Positions 45,526 to 53,275 of a stretch of DNA of 64,000 nucleotides are shown piece by piece (position 1 is the first letter of the stretch; every line of letters starts with the position of its first letter). Source of the stretch: Asaia sp003994335 (GTDB taxonomy: Bacteria > Pseudomonadota > Alphaproteobacteria > Acetobacterales > Acetobacteraceae). The notes under the pieces were generated by a model. The model worked only from the letters and a program-made list of their open reading frames with translations. It ran no database searches and was not told the DNA's origin. The stretch is taken from the NCBI RefSeq assembly GCF_037151175.1, contig NZ_JBBCOR010000002.1, forward strand, positions 310,001-374,000, given 5' to 3'. Both the position numbers and the translations under genes were made by a program.

Positions 45526-46638
45526 TTAGCCACGAACCAGAAGCTCCGGCCTGATCCCGACACAACTCAACCGCCCCCCCGTGAAAAACCCGGGCGCCCC
45601 CGTGATACCGGGAGCGGATAGAGGCAGGCCGCGCAAACTGCGCACGGCGAGAAAGCCGAAGCACTCGGCCTCCACCATGTCGCCATTCCATCCGAGCACC
45701 TCGACCGGGCTGACTTCCCCCGGAACGGCTTGTGCGAGCGCCTGCATCAGCGCCGGATTATGACGTCCACCGCCACAGACGAACCAGGCGCGCGGCGGCT
45801 CCGGCAGCGCGGTTCGCGCGATGGCCTGTACGGTGAAGGCGACCAGGGTCGCTGCGCCATCTTGCGCCGAGAGAGGTGCCAGAACATCGAGCGCAGTGGC
45901 GAATGCCTGCCGATCCAGAGATTTCGGCGGCGGACGGTCGAAAAAAGGATGTGAAAGGAGCGCCCAGAGGCGCGCCGCATCTACAGTCCCCTCACGGGCC
46001 AGCGCACCGTCGCGATCATAGGCTATCCCCGTATGGCGCAGCGCCCAGTCATCGAGCAGGGCATTACCCGGTCCTGTATCTCCCGCGAGCACCGCGCCGT
46101 CGCGCCCGACAAAAGTGACATTGGCCACGCCGCCGATATTGAGAATGGCCACGGGCCCCGCCTCCTGAGCAAGGCAGGCTGCATGATACCAGGGTGCCAA
46201 AGGTGCGCCCTCTCCCCCATGCGCCACATCGTCGCAGCGGAAATCATGGATCACGGGCAGGCCCGTCTGTCGTGACAGCGATGTCGCATCGCCGATTTGC
46301 CAGGTCCGGCCGTTTTCGGGCGCGTGGTAGAGGGTCTGACCGTGAAACCCGACCAGATCGGCCGCGCCTTCCTCTGCCAGGATCTGACGCACCGCCTCGA
46401 CATGCAAGTCGGTCAATGCCTGTTCGGCCGCCAGGAGATCAGGCTCATCTCCCTGCAACGCGGCTGCCCGGTCAAACAGCGCGTAGATATCGCGACGCAG
46501 GGAAGCCGGGTAGGGAAGGCTCAGCGCGTGCCCCCGACGCAAAACCTGGACCCCGTCTGTCTCGATCAGGGCGGCATCTACGCCGTCGAGCGACGTGCCA
46601 CTCATCATGCCGATGCTGCGATAAACGAAACTGCTCAT
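45526..46638 (-). CDS. anmK: Anhydro-N-acetylmuramic acid kinase
   Basis: 370 residues. SIGMMSGTSLDGVDAALIET is the N-terminal ATP-phosphate loop; GFHGQTLYHAPENGRTWQIG and NIGGVANVTFVGRD followed by FDTGPGN-like AGDTGPGNALLDDW are AnmK motifs. It cleaves and phosphorylates 1,6-anhydro-MurNAc to MurNAc-6-phosphate in the cytoplasm. It follows murQ by 18 bases in the same operon, completing the route to GlcNAc-6-phosphate. Confidence 0.96.
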   Translation of the reverse strand: MSSFVYRSIGMMSGTSLDGVDAALIETDGVQVLRRGHALSLPYPASLRRDIYALFDRAAALQGDEPDLLAAEQALTDLHVEAVRQILAEEGAADLVGFHGQTLYHAPENGRTWQIGDATSLSRQTGLPVIHDFRCDDVAHGGEGAPLAPWYHAACLAQEAGPVAILNIGGVANVTFVGRDGAVLAGDTGPGNALLDDWALRHTGIAYDRDGALAREGTVDAARLWALLSHPFFDRPPPKSLDRQAFATALDVLAPLSAQDGAATLVAFTVQAIARTALPEPPRAWFVCGGGRHNPALMQALAQAVPGEVSPVEVLGWNGDMVEAECFGFLAVRSLRGLPLSAPGITGAPGFFTGGRLSCVGIRPELLVRG

Positions 46639-46656
46639 CCGCTTCCCCGAGATCGT

Positions 46657-47553
46657 TCAGGATTTCAGAACAGCGTGAAGATCACCCTGAGCCGCCTCAA
46701 GAGCCCTCTCCGCTTCGGCAAGGCTCATGCCGTGGCGCAGGAGGACGGCGCGCTTGACGTTGCCATCGCTCTGTTTCAGCGCCGCGCCAATCTCCTCATC
46801 ACTTCCTCCAGCCAGAGAGCGCACCATGCCCATGGCACGCCGGGCCAGCTTGGTATTGGTCACGCGCATATCCACCATCAGCCCCTGATAGACATGACCC
46901 AGACGGATCATCAACGTGGTGGAGAGCAGGTTGAGCGCAGCCTTCTGGGCCGTTCCTGCTTTCAGCCGGGTCGAGCCCGCCACGGCCTCGGAACCTGTCG
47001 GCAACACGATACCGAGTTCGGCTTCGCGCAGAAGCCGTGCCCCGGACACGCAGCTGATACCGATGGTCAGGGCGCCCGCCTCCCGACCCGCCTTCGCGGC
47101 GGCACAGGTATAGGGCGTGTTCCCGCTTGCCGCGATGCCAAACACGACGTCTTCTGGTCCGACCTCATGGGCGGCCATCTCAGCGCGGGCGGCGCCCTCG
47201 TCATCCTCGGCCCCTTCGACGGCCGTTGACGCGGCGCCATTACCACCCGCCAGCAACATCACCAGACGTTCGGCGGGCCAGCCATAGGTGGGGGTAAGCT
47301 CCACACCATCCTGCATGCCCACACGCCCCGCCGTACCGGCGCCCACATAAAAGAGCCGCCCCCCGGCGCGCAGCCTCGGCAGGGCTGCCTCGACGGCAGT
47401 TTCCAAAGCCGGTACGGCGGCGCGCACGAGCGCCGTTGCCGCCATCTGGGCTTCGGCAAGCGCATCAAGAATGGTTGCGGTTGGCCAGAGCTCTATAGTC
47501 GCGTAGCGCGGGTCGTGATGTTCTGTCTGGAGGGAGGCGAGCGTTTCAGTCAC
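46657..47553 (-). CDS. murQ: N-acetylmuramic acid 6-phosphate etherase
   Basis: 298 residues, the family length. LFYVGAGTAGRVGMQDGVEL, FGIAASGNTPY and VAGSTRLKAGTAQKAALN form the SIS-domain sugar-phosphate site. MurQ splits MurNAc-6-P into GlcNAc-6-P and D-lactate. The start is GTG 47553 with CGGAG 8 bases upstream; it overlaps the symporter stop. The frame is open to 47754, but that part lies inside the symporter gene. Confidence 0.95.
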   Translation of the reverse strand: MTETLASLQTEHHDPRYATIELWPTATILDALAEAQMAATALVRAAVPALETAVEAALPRLRAGGRLFYVGAGTAGRVGMQDGVELTPTYGWPAERLVMLLAGGNGAASTAVEGAEDDEGAARAEMAAHEVGPEDVVFGIAASGNTPYTCAAAKAGREAGALTIGISCVSGARLLREAELGIVLPTGSEAVAGSTRLKAGTAQKAALNLLSTTLMIRLGHVYQGLMVDMRVTNTKLARRAMGMVRSLAGGSDEEIGAALKQSDGNVKRAVLLRHGMSLAEAERALEAAQGDLHAVLKS

Positions 47554-49087
47554 GACGAGGCTCCGGGCGGTTTGGGGAAGATGACGCAAGACGAGCGGGA
47601 GCAGGCGCGGGGAAAAGCAGCCTGACCAGAACGGCCACGCCAAGGTGGAGCAGGATCCCCAGGGGCACAAGCCAGGAAAAAGCGATCGCTGGGCCACCAT
47701 ATTGCCCGACGACCAGGACCACGGCCATGAGGCCAAGCGAGACGATGAACCCAATCATGACAGCCCGCCTTCCCAGCCCGGGCAGGAACAGTGCTGAGAA
47801 AAAGGCGCCCAATGTGGGGCCATAGGACCATCCCGCAACGGTCAGCCCCAGAATGACCGCTGATTGGCTGCCCATAGTGAATAGCGCTGCCCCCAGAAGC
47901 AGAACGCCCCCCCAGAACAACGTCATGAAGCGCGGTGCAGAGAGCGGCCCGGGGCGATAGCCCAGCGCCCTCATGCATCGCTCGATCAGACTGCGTGGAG
48001 CAGGCCCGAAATCGGTCAGGCTGGCTCCCGCCATGGCATTGAGGGTGGAGGAGAGCGATCCCATCGTGGCGCTCAACACCCCTGCGATCAGCAGGCCCGT
48101 AATTCCGGCAGGCAGGCTCTCGATCATGAAATGCGGAAACAGTGCATCCGGCGAGGCGAGGCCCTGGGCAACAAGACTCTGTCCGGCCCGTGCAATCCAG
48201 AGCTGCACACCCAGGAGGGAAAGCAGACCGAATAACAAGGCCACCACAACAGCGCTGCCCATCAGGGCCAGACGTGCGGCCCCCAGACTACGCGCGGCCA
48301 GAACGCGCTGCACCATGAGTTGGTCCGTCCCATGAGACGCGACAGACAGAATGGCGCCCCCAACCAGAGCGGCGCCGACAGTGAAGGGGTCACTGAGCCA
48401 GTTGCCCGGGCCGGTAGGATGGAAAAAACGCAACAGCCCCGCTTGTGCAGCAGCCTGCCAACCTGCGCCACTCAGGGTCGGGGCCAGAAACATCACGCAG
48501 AACAGCGCACCGAACCCATATACCCCAAGCTGAATGGCATCAGACCAGACCACAGCCCGTAATCCGCCGAGCATCGTATACCCAAGCGTGAATATCAGGA
48601 TGAGCGCGAGCACCCCCCAGCGGCCCAGAGGCAGCCCCGACTGCGCAAGCAACCAGACAATGGGCAGAGCCCCGGCAAGCAGCCGGATGCTCTCAGCCAG
48701 AAACCGCGTAATCAGAAAAGCGGCTGAGGCGAGTCTCTGCATGGGGGCACCGTAGCGCATACCAAGCAGAGCATAGGCACTGGACATGGTCCCTGCTGCA
48801 TAGCGCGGCAGAAACCAGAGCGCCACGGCGCTGCGGCCGATGGCGTACCCACCAGCCACCCCGAGGAAAACCAGACCCCGCGTGTAGCCGATGCCCGGAA
48901 TGCTGATGAAGGTGAGCGTCGAGGTTTCGGTCGCGACGAGCGACAGGCAGAGTGCCCACCAGGGCAGATCGTGATGGGCAGAGAGAAAATCGCTGGCCGA
49001 GCCGCCTGCACGCCGACTGACACGCCAGATCAGCAGGGACAGTCCTGCGAAATAAAGAAGGATGACGAGACTATCGAGCGGATGCAT
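47546..49087 (-). CDS. Sodium:solute symporter-family transporter
   Basis: 513 residues and 13 or so hydrophobic helices. The N-terminus (DSLVILLYFAGLSLLIW) and LSLVATETSTLTFISIPGIG, GYTMLGGLRAVVWSDAIQLG and SHGTDQLMVQRVLAARS are SSS-family segments. It is the first gene of the murQ-anmK operon, overlapping murQ by 8 bases, so MurNAc, anhydro-MurNAc or a muropeptide sugar is the expected cargo. This is inference from position. Confidence 0.85.
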   Translation of the reverse strand: MHPLDSLVILLYFAGLSLLIWRVSRRAGGSASDFLSAHHDLPWWALCLSLVATETSTLTFISIPGIGYTRGLVFLGVAGGYAIGRSAVALWFLPRYAAGTMSSAYALLGMRYGAPMQRLASAAFLITRFLAESIRLLAGALPIVWLLAQSGLPLGRWGVLALILIFTLGYTMLGGLRAVVWSDAIQLGVYGFGALFCVMFLAPTLSGAGWQAAAQAGLLRFFHPTGPGNWLSDPFTVGAALVGGAILSVASHGTDQLMVQRVLAARSLGAARLALMGSAVVVALLFGLLSLLGVQLWIARAGQSLVAQGLASPDALFPHFMIESLPAGITGLLIAGVLSATMGSLSSTLNAMAGASLTDFGPAPRSLIERCMRALGYRPGPLSAPRFMTLFWGGVLLLGAALFTMGSQSAVILGLTVAGWSYGPTLGAFFSALFLPGLGRRAVMIGFIVSLGLMAVVLVVGQYGGPAIAFSWLVPLGILLHLGVAVLVRLLFPAPAPARLASSSPNRPEPRRD

Positions 49088-49114
49088 GGCGTCAGACCGT
49101 AAAAACGAGGCGCT

Positions 49115-49558
49115 TCAGCGGCCATGATGACACGAGCAGGCCCCAGCGCAAGACACGCTCGCGCCCGCTTCTATCTCTCGATGCGATGGATCATCGTTAT
49201 CGAGCTTTTCGAGATCGATCGGCAAAGCCTTGTAGGCTGCGCTTTGCGGGTTGGTCACCTCGATGATCGGTTTCTCTTCAAAACCGAGAACTGCGCGCTC
49301 CGCTGCAAATTCGAGTACTTGACCACTGATCGATTCCGCCTCGTCGAGGAAATGGAAGTGAAATTCCGGCACGGAGACGCGACCAATGAGAGCAGGCGTC
49401 CAGAAGCCTATCAGCCGCCCAACCACTGCGGCGCAGGGTGAGGCTTGCTGGCTCGCAGCGACTGCCTCGACATGCCGTATGCCATCCTCTTCCGGGTCGG
49501 TTCGATACGGGCGCCGGAGCACCAGATGCTCGAAATGCCCGGCCATGAGCGCTCCCAT
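49115..49558 (-). pseudogene. Acetolactate decarboxylase-like remnant
   Basis: A 147-residue ORF matching only the C-terminal part of alpha-acetolactate decarboxylase (BudA, normally about 235-260 aa): GHFEHLVLR, VVGRLIGFWTPALI, VPEFHFHFLDEAESISGQVL. In BudA three His bind zinc: two in the HxHF pair, which is present here, and one in GGHVL, replaced by Gln here (SGQVL, codon CAA). The N-terminal part, which carries a further metal-ligand Glu, is absent because the glutaminase gene ends 61 bases upstream. The frame itself is intact, so either a truncated relic or a neofunctionalised fragment is possible. Confidence 0.6.
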
Positions 49559-49619
49559 GATCGAGAATTACGTAATTCGGCTCATCCGGCTTCTCCTGCC
49601 CCTTTGGGAGCGTCGCCCC

Positions 49620-50579
49620 TCAAAGAATGGTCTGGACCGAGAGGGGGAAGGGATTGAAGACCGACCAGCCGGTCTTCTGTACCAGACGCTCGAGGGCCAA
49701 AGTGCCGAGCAGCGAATTGCCCTGGCTATTCAGACCCGGCGACCAGACCGCCACCGATGCCAGACCAGGAGCAATGGCCAGGATACCGCCCCCCACACCC
49801 GACTTGCCCGGCAGACCGACGCGTATGGCAAAGGCGCCTGAGCCGTCATAATGGCCGCACATCATCATCAGCGCCATGATGGTGCGCGCATCGGGCACGC
49901 TTGTGATCATGCGCCCCGTGCGCAGATCGACGCCGCCCGTCATGAGATAGCCGCCTATCCCGGCAAGCTGGCGGCAGGACATGGTGAGGGCACATTGATG
50001 GAAATAGAGGTCGAGCGTGTCCTCGATCGGGTTTCTGATATTGCCGAAGGTGCGCATGTAATTGGCAAGGGCCGCATTGCGAAACCCTGTATCGCGCTCC
50101 TGGGCCGCCATGTTCTCATCGATATGCAGCCCCTCCGGATTACCCGATTGCGAGAGGGCGAAATCAAGCAGCGCCTGACGCGCGCCAAGCCGTCCCAGAC
50201 GCGAAACCAGGATATCGGAAATGACGATGGCCCCCGCATTGATGAACGGGTTGCGCGGAATGCCATGCTCGCTCTCGAGCTGAACGATGGAGTTGAACGC
50301 GCTGCCCGATGGCTCCTGGCGCACCCGGCTCCATAATTCGCTGCCCTCCAATGTGAGGGCCAGGGTCAGGCCGAACACCTTGGACAGGCTCTGGATCGAG
50401 AACGCCTCGTCAGCATCCCCCGCAACATGGGCCTGTCCGCTGGCATCGATCACGGCGATGCCGAACTTCCCCGGATCGACGCGAGCGAGGGGCGGAATGT
50501 AATCCGCCACATGCCCGCGCTCGGTGATCGTCTGCATTTCACGCACGATTTCGGCAATGATGCTGTCGAGATCGGCCAT
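49620..50579 (-). CDS. glsA: Glutaminase
   Basis: 319 residues. SIQSLSKVFGLTLAL contains the SxxK nucleophile serine and lysine of GlsA; NPFINAGAIVISDILV, CRQLAGIGGYLMTGG and GLPGKSGVGGGILAI are conserved segments. It hydrolyses glutamine to glutamate and ammonia in the cytoplasm. GGAGGGA sits before the ATG at 50579. It is divergent from mntR with 220 bases between starts. Confidence 0.95.
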   Translation of the reverse strand: MADLDSIIAEIVREMQTITERGHVADYIPPLARVDPGKFGIAVIDASGQAHVAGDADEAFSIQSLSKVFGLTLALTLEGSELWSRVRQEPSGSAFNSIVQLESEHGIPRNPFINAGAIVISDILVSRLGRLGARQALLDFALSQSGNPEGLHIDENMAAQERDTGFRNAALANYMRTFGNIRNPIEDTLDLYFHQCALTMSCRQLAGIGGYLMTGGVDLRTGRMITSVPDARTIMALMMMCGHYDGSGAFAIRVGLPGKSGVGGGILAIAPGLASVAVWSPGLNSQGNSLLGTLALERLVQKTGWSVFNPFPLSVQTIL

Positions 50580-50687
50580 CAGTTCTTCCCTCCGCGCTGC
50601 TCCGGATCAGCTTCACCCACACATGACACGCGCCCTCACGGCACACAATCTCGGGCGTGTTCACGCCGCGTTGCGCGGGATTGCGTA

Positions 50688-50713
50688 TAGTTTGCATGGA
50701 CTAGTTTGCATGG
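50688..50713. promoter_or_regulatory. Tandem 12-bp repeat upstream of mntR
   Basis: TAGTTTGCATGG occurs at 50688-50699 and 50702-50713, a 14-base period. It lies between the glutaminase and mntR starts, 87 bases before mntR. It shares the TAG...TTGCAT pattern with the mntH upstream site, so it may be an autoregulatory MntR site. Confidence 0.4.
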
Positions 50714-50799
50714 GCTGCGCTTTTCCGGGCTCGGAGGGCGACATATCCCGTAACGCAGCTTCGGTTGAGATCGGCCGGGTAATCTGCAATGAACCTCCC

Positions 50800-51312
50800 A
50801 TGAAGGACGCCAAGACAGGATCAGGTGGGAAACAGACGCGCCAGCCGGGCACGGGAGAAATCACCCTGCCGGATATCGACACGCAATCGGAGGGGTTTCG
50901 GCTCAACCGTGAAGCGCGCCGCAATGCCCTGATCGAGGATTATGTCGAGCTGATTGCCGACCTCCTGGCGGAGGGTTATGAGGCGCGCCAGGTCGATATC
51001 GCCACGCGTCTGGGGGTCTCCCAGCCCACCGTGGCAAAGATGCTCACCCGTCTGGCCAGCGAGGGGTACGTGCATCGCCGCCCCTACCGCGGCGTCTTCC
51101 TGACCGAGAAGGGACAGGAGATCGCCAATCAGGCGAAGCACCGGCACCGGATCGTCGAGAGCTTTCTGCGTGCGCTCGGCATCAGCGAGGAAACGGTCCG
51201 TGTCGATGCCGAGGGGATCGAGCATTACGTCAGCGACGAAACCCTCGCCGCTTTCGACCGCGCTCTTGCTGCTGGCCTGACCGGCCTTATAGACCGCAAG
51301 CCCCGCCCCTGA
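50800..51312 (+). CDS. mntR: MntR-type manganese regulator
   Basis: 170 residues of the DtxR/MntR family. The winged helix is VDIATRLGVSQPTVAKMLTRL with wing VHRRPYRGVFLTEKGQEIA; the metal-binding dimer domain has HRHRIVESFLRALGI and DAEGIEHYVSDETLAAF. Mn(II)-MntR represses the Mn importer mntH, the next gene. I start at ATG 50800; the open frame to 50524 runs over the promoter repeats and the glutaminase start. Ribosome-binding site weak. Confidence 0.92.
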   Translation: MKDAKTGSGGKQTRQPGTGEITLPDIDTQSEGFRLNREARRNALIEDYVELIADLLAEGYEARQVDIATRLGVSQPTVAKMLTRLASEGYVHRRPYRGVFLTEKGQEIANQAKHRHRIVESFLRALGISEETVRVDAEGIEHYVSDETLAAFDRALAAGLTGLIDRKPRP

Positions 51313-51362
51313 TGAAAGCGGCCCAACAGACCTGAGGGTGCCTGTATTCCCCGGTCCCTCGC

Positions 51363-51379
51363 GGGGTCATCCTGACCCC
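51363..51379 (+). terminator. Hairpin after mntR
   Basis: GGGGTCA-TCC-TGACCCC (51363-51379) is a perfect 7-bp stem with a 3-base loop, 50 bases past the mntR stop. No T-run follows. Confidence 0.4.
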
Positions 51380-51560
51380 ACGCAGCGCCTGCGTCACCCC
51401 ATCATGGCGCCCCGTTGCTGACCAGTCCGCCCAGCCGGCGCGGACTGCATATAGCGCCTGCGTGCCTGCGCCTGCCCGTTCGCCCCTGATACGCTTCCTT
51501 CCGACCCCAACTTCCCGCTCAACAGGACGTTATCGGTCCAGAATATCGGTTCATCCTGAA

Positions 51561-51578
51561 TATAGTATATTGCATATC
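51561..51578. promoter_or_regulatory. Candidate MntR site upstream of mntH
   Basis: ATATAGTATATTGCATAT (51561-51578) is an imperfect AT-rich palindrome 28 bases before the mntH ATG. An 11-mer, GGGTTTGAGTG (51590-51600), follows at 12 bases; the same 11-mer follows the palindrome before the receptor at 53272-53282. Confidence 0.45.
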
Positions 51579-51606
51579 TCTAAGCATTGGGTTTGAGTGC
51601 CGTCTT

Positions 51607-52995
51607 ATGTCTAACCCGCCTACCGCCCAGGAAACACTGCCCCCCGCCCCCAAGGGCGGACGCAAGCCTCTGCTCCGCCCGATCCATCGGTCGGGCGCCG
51701 ATGCGCATAGCCTTCCTGAGGTCTTCTCTTCCGTGCGGGTCGCGCCGGATCATGCCCAATGGTTCCAGCGCTTTCTTGCTTTTGTCGGGCCGGGCTACAT
51801 GGTGGCCGTCGGGTATATGGACCCCGGAAACTGGGCGACGGATCTGCAGGGCGGCGCGCAGTTCGGCTACACGCTGCTTTCTGTCATCATGATCTCGAAC
51901 CTCATGGCGATCCTGCTTCAGGCCCTTGCGGCACGTCTGGGCATTGTCACAGGGCGTGATCTGGCCCAGGCCTGTCGAGATCATTTCCCGCCCGCGGTCA
52001 CGCTGGTACTCTGGCTGACCTGCGAGATCGCCATCATTGCCTGCGATCTGGCGGAGGTGATCGGCACGGCCGTGGCGCTTCAGCTTCTGTTTCACATACC
52101 GCTACTTTTCGGGGCGCTGATCTCGGCCTTCGATGCGCTCATCGTGCTTTTTCTGATGAACCGGGGATTTCGGTATCTCGAAGCGTTCATTATCGCGCTG
52201 CTGACCATCATCGCGCTCTGCTTCTCCATACAGCTTTTGGCGGCGGCTCCGCCTTTCGGCGCCATGATGGCGGGATTCCTGCCACGCCTAGAAATCGTGA
52301 CCAATCCGGCGATGCTCTACATCGCCATCGGCATTATTGGCGCGACCGTAATGCCCCATAATCTGTATCTGCATTCGTCCATCGTGCAGACACGGGCCTA
52401 TCCGCGCACGGAACCCGGCAAACGAGAAGCCCTGCGCTGGGCGACATTGGACAGCACGATCGCCCTCATGCTTGCCCTGTTCATCAATGCCGCGATCCTG
52501 ATTGTATCGGCGGCGGCGTTTCACAACACGGGTCATCAGGACGTTGCCGAGATCGAGGACGCCTATCGCCTCCTGTCGCCCATTCTGGGTATGGGGATCG
52601 CCTCGACCCTTTTTGCCGTGGCCCTTCTGGCGGCCGGGACGAACTCTACCGTTACGGGCACGCTGGCCGGGCAGATCGTCATGGAGGGCTTTCTGCATCT
52701 GACGCTACCGCATTGGGCAAGGCGCCTGATCACCCGCGGTCTGGCGATCCTGCCGGTCGTGGTTGTGACGGCCCTGTATGGCGATCACGGCGTGGGGACA
52801 TTACTGATCTTCAGTCAGGTCGTGCTCTCTCTGCAGCTACCTTTTGCTGTCATTCCGCTGGTCATGTTCGTTGGCGATCGACGCAAGATGGGGAGCTTCG
52901 CCATTCGCCCTGCGATGAAAGCGCTCTCCTGGAGCGTGGCGGGAATTATCCTGATGCTCAATTTCAAGCTGCTCTATGACACGATCATGAGTTGA
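51607..52995 (+). CDS. mntH: NRAMP-family manganese transporter MntH
   Basis: 462 residues with 11 helices. The metal-binding DPGN is at 72-75 (GYMDPGNWATDLQGG), and the helix 6 motif is MPHNLYLHSS near 250. It is a proton-coupled Mn(II)/Fe(II) importer of the inner membrane. It lies 294 bases after mntR on the same strand. A long N-terminal extension (about 55 residues, Pro/Arg-rich) precedes the first helix, more than in E. coli MntH. Confidence 0.95.
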   Translation: MSNPPTAQETLPPAPKGGRKPLLRPIHRSGADAHSLPEVFSSVRVAPDHAQWFQRFLAFVGPGYMVAVGYMDPGNWATDLQGGAQFGYTLLSVIMISNLMAILLQALAARLGIVTGRDLAQACRDHFPPAVTLVLWLTCEIAIIACDLAEVIGTAVALQLLFHIPLLFGALISAFDALIVLFLMNRGFRYLEAFIIALLTIIALCFSIQLLAAAPPFGAMMAGFLPRLEIVTNPAMLYIAIGIIGATVMPHNLYLHSSIVQTRAYPRTEPGKREALRWATLDSTIALMLALFINAAILIVSAAAFHNTGHQDVAEIEDAYRLLSPILGMGIASTLFAVALLAAGTNSTVTGTLAGQIVMEGFLHLTLPHWARRLITRGLAILPVVVVTALYGDHGVGTLLIFSQVVLSLQLPFAVIPLVMFVGDRRKMGSFAIRPAMKALSWSVAGIILMLNFKLLYDTIMS

Positions 52996-53060
52996 GCCCT
53001 CTCATGCGGCGTCAGTCCACGCCAACCGACCGCTTGGCAGCCAGGAGAGCACGCATAAGC

Positions 53061-53120
53061 CAGCGCTGACCGTCAAATCACCTGTCGGCGAGCCAGCTTC
53101 ACGGTGCTGTCAGCGCTGAC
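53061..53120. repeat. Direct repeat after mntH
   Basis: CAGCGCTGAC occurs at 53061-53070 and 53111-53120. The second copy extends to the 12-bp palindrome GTCAGCGCTGAC (53109-53120). Both lie between mntH and the receptor; meaning unknown. Confidence 0.35.
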
Positions 53121-53125
53121 GAAAG

Positions 53126-53145
53126 GGACGGGTTACTGCCCGTCC
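53126..53145 (+). terminator. Hairpin between mntH and the receptor gene
   Basis: GGACGGG-TTACTG-CCCGTCC (53126-53145) is a perfect 7-bp stem. Without a T-run it is only a possible terminator for mntH. Confidence 0.4.
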
Positions 53146-53243
53146 GCCTGCCTACAAAGCCCGGGCTCGCGCCCTTTCCTCCTTGTTTTACACCCCTTTC
53201 GCAGAAGGTTCAGACCCCAATATGCCGACATGCAGTCAGATAT

Positions 53244-53257
53244 ATAGCAATTGCTAT
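53244..53257. promoter_or_regulatory. 14-bp palindrome resembling the MntR box
   Basis: ATAGCAATTGCTAT (53244-53257) is a perfect palindrome. Its ATAGC-N4-GCTAT core equals the core of the enterobacterial MntR box (ATAGC-AAAG-GCTAT as I recall it). It lies 19 bases before the preferred receptor start and 15 bases before the shared 11-mer. A Fur-like GATAATGAGTATTC overlaps on the right (53258-53271), so Fur is an alternative. Confidence 0.55.
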
Positions 53258-53275
53258 GATAATGAGTATTCGGGT

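Noticed and set aside
47554..47754. N-terminal extension of murQ to 47754
   Set aside because: This part is inside the symporter gene, and GTG 47553 gives the exact family length.
53183..53275. Receptor start at ATG 53183 or 53222
   Set aside because: It would place a regulatory palindrome inside the gene and put a polar stretch before the signal peptide; still possible, so kept as an alternative.
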